From an uncultured Barnesiella sp. (lineage in GTDB: Bacteria > Bacteroidota > Bacteroidia > Bacteroidales > Barnesiellaceae), in the NCBI GenBank assembly GCA_944320015.1, contig CALUFO010000007.1, positions 1 to 64,000 on the forward strand: DNA of 64,000 bases. The letters are read 5' to 3'. Position 1 is the stretch's first letter, and the number at the start of each line of letters is the position of its first letter. This document shows positions 62,770 through 64,000 of the stretch, piece by piece. The notes under the pieces were generated by a model. That model was given only the letters and a program-made list of their open reading frames with translations. It was not told the DNA's origin and did not search any database. The position numbers were made by a program, and so were the translations under genes.

Positions 62770-63411
62770 TTAGCGTAAATCGATTAGTTCGGCTTGGGGA
62801 TATTGTTTTTTGTCGAAAACGAATGTGGCGTCGGTAAAGTTTTGCCCGGTCGCATATTTCGACAGAACAATCGTGCAGTGTGTGCGGTCGCTGTAATCTA
62901 TTTTGAACGAGCCGGGTATCGAAGTCGCCGTGTAGGTTGTGATTACGATACGCTCGATATTTGTCCCTTTCTTCTTGGGGGTAAGTTCGGTGACATGCTC
63001 TTGGTTGTTTGCCGATTTCAAGGCTTTGGCGTTGAAATTTTGTTTGTAGGTATCGATGAGGATATAGGGGTTGATAGCAGCGATTTCCTCGGGAGTAGGT
63101 TCGGTCAGATTCACCTCGTCGGTAGCCTTTACATAGGCCCATTGCAGTTTCCCGTCATACCATACGGTCATGGCCGGCGTTTCCCAATAGAATTTGTTCC
63201 CCGATAGTTTTATCGTGCCGTTTTGTTTCTCTATTGGTTCATCGAGCGCATTGGCGACGGTTAGGGAGAACGAGGCCAAGATGCCTCCCGATTGACGGAA
63301 TTTCTCCACGACTTTATCCAGTGTGACCGTGCCGGATTGAGCTTGCGAGTTCTCGATGTTTACCCACAGGAAGAGGGTGGCGAGATATAGAAGGATACGA
63401 TTTGTTTTCAT
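62770..63411 (-). CDS. lolA: LolA-like outer-membrane lipoprotein carrier
   Basis: A 213-residue periplasmic protein with signal peptide about 1-24. The mature part is an open beta-barrel of the LolA type, with FSLTVANALDEPIEKQNGTI, the conserved NKFYWETP, and the family C-terminus DATFVFDKKQYPQAELIDLR. It ferries lipoproteins from the inner to the outer membrane. It overlaps ftsK by 4 bases and precedes trxB, a conserved order in this phylum. Confidence 0.85.
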   Translation of the reverse strand: MKTNRILLYLATLFLWVNIENSQAQSGTVTLDKVVEKFRQSGGILASFSLTVANALDEPIEKQNGTIKLSGNKFYWETPAMTVWYDGKLQWAYVKATDEVNLTEPTPEEIAAINPYILIDTYKQNFNAKALKSANNQEHVTELTPKKKGTNIERIVITTYTATSIPGSFKIDYSDRTHCTIVLSKYATGQNFTDATFVFDKKQYPQAELIDLR

Positions 63412-64000
63412 TTCATTAATTCCAATTTATTTTCAAGAGCCATAATATCGGCGATTAAGACTTGACGGGGTTTCCCGCCTTCGCTCGGGCCCACGATTCC
63501 AGCCGCTTCCAATTGATCCATGAGCCTTCCGGCGCGATTGTATCCGATAGAGTAGCGCCGTTGCAGCGAGGAGGTGGAAGCCTGTCCCGACACGACTATC
63601 ATTTTGGCGGCTTCTTCAAACAAGGGGTCGCGGTTGATGACGTCGTTGCCGCCGCCCATATCACTGTCGGCATTTTTATATTCGGGCAATTCATAAGGTT
63701 CGGGATACCCTTGTTGCTTACTGATGTATTCACAGATTCGTTTCACCTCGGGGGTGTCGATAAAGGCGCATTGGATACGTTTCAACTCTCCGCCTTCGGT
63801 GAATAGCATGTCGCCACGGCCAATGAGTTGGTTGGCTCCGGGAGCGTCGAGAATGGTGCGGGAGTCGACCATTTGCATGACCCTGAATGCGATGCGAGCC
63901 GGGAAATTGGCTTTGATGTTACCCGTGATAACGGTTGTCGAGGGCCTTTGAGTGGCGATAACCATGTGGATACCCACGGCTCTCGCTTTTTGGGCGATGC
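63408..64000 (-). CDS. ftsK: DNA translocase FtsK/SpoIIIE, C-terminal part (cut by window end)
   Basis: The C-terminal 196 or so residues of the FtsK DNA pump, which moves chromosome ends through the division septum. The visible frame has IHMVIATQRPSTTVITG, ARIAFRVMQMVDSRTILD, GADQL-like GANQLIGRGDMLF and the gamma winged-helix domain (about the last 65 residues) with SSLQRRYSIGYNRAGRLMDQLE. The start lies beyond base 64000. lolA begins 4 bases before its stop. Confidence 0.95.
   Translation of the reverse strand, partial: IAQKARAVGIHMVIATQRPSTTVITGNIKANFPARIAFRVMQMVDSRTILDAPGANQLIGRGDMLFTEGGELKRIQCAFIDTPEVKRICEYISKQQGYPEPYELPEYKNADSDMGGGNDVINRDPLFEEAAKMIVVSGQASTSSLQRRYSIGYNRAGRLMDQLEAAGIVGPSEGGKPRQVLIADIMALENKLELMK

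Noticed and set aside
1..64000. CRISPR array, prophage, insertion sequence or secondary-metabolite cluster
   Set aside because: No regularly spaced repeats, transposase, integrase, phage structural genes or large synthases are present.

Overview
This window is chromosomal DNA from a member of the Bacteroidales (phylum Bacteroidota). The sequence supports this in several ways. Promoters follow the Bacteroidota pattern TTG/TTTG, 19-20 bp, then TAnnTTTG. LpxC and FabZ are fused. Two secreted proteins end in type IX secretion (T9SS) sorting tails. Lineage-restricted families are present (DUF4295, DUF6452, DUF6048, DUF4199, DUF2490). There is a serine palmitoyltransferase for sphingolipids and a menaquinone operon. 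I cannot fix the genus. I see no CRISPR array, prophage, intact insertion sequence or obvious transfer boundary, so most of the window is ordinary core genome.

Layout. 0-5 kb (minus): RprXY-type two-component system and an EF-G paralogue whose switch II catalytic histidine is alanine. 4.9-9.3 kb: hemW (+), rlmH and a DUF2490 protein (-), nadC (+) behind a perfectly duplicated promoter, then a collagen-motif lipoprotein (-) with a frameshifted partial copy beside it. 9.5-15.2 kb: MATE transporter and mgsA (+), an ABC-F ATPase (-), a gene-free stretch with a consensus promoter and strong hairpin (possible small RNA), bioB (-), then SRP RNA and tRNA-Thr (+). 15.3-21 kb: outer-membrane barrel, then lpxD-lpxC/fabZ-lpxA (-), with serine palmitoyltransferase divergent. 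This places early lipid A synthesis beside sphingolipid synthesis. 21-24.3 kb: a palindromic repeat, a PepSY-like periplasmic protein, a second two-component system and rubredoxin.

24.5-30 kb: a small GNAT protein, a 912-residue tandem AAA+ ATPase with a degenerate second ATPase site, a lipoprotein and an endonuclease I family nuclease. 30-35.8 kb (+): a compact run of envelope genes (DUF4199, GT2 glycosyltransferase, nitroreductase, DUF6452, DUF6048, MscS channel, an unknown protein, YjbQ). 35.8-40.2 kb (-): two large T9SS substrates. 40.5-50.3 kb: nadE (+), tamB (-) divergent from tsaD-cinA (+), then rpmB-rpmG-DUF4295.

50.4-58.5 kb (+): ftsY, rimO and menF-D-B-C-E, tightly packed and partly overlapping. 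These menaquinone genes convert chorismate to 1,4-dihydroxy-2-naphthoyl-CoA; menH and menA are not in the window. 58.6-64 kb: a family 3 glycoside hydrolase (+), a Crp/Fnr regulator (-), and the trxB-lolA-ftsK block (-), with ftsK cut by the window end.

No undescribed multi-gene system stands out. The best leads are the candidate structured RNA near 13.5 kb, the EF-G paralogue lacking its catalytic histidine, the AAA+ protein with one degenerate ATPase site, the duplicated nadC promoter, the palindromic repeat near 21.2 kb, and the short unknown gene inside the 30-36 kb envelope run.
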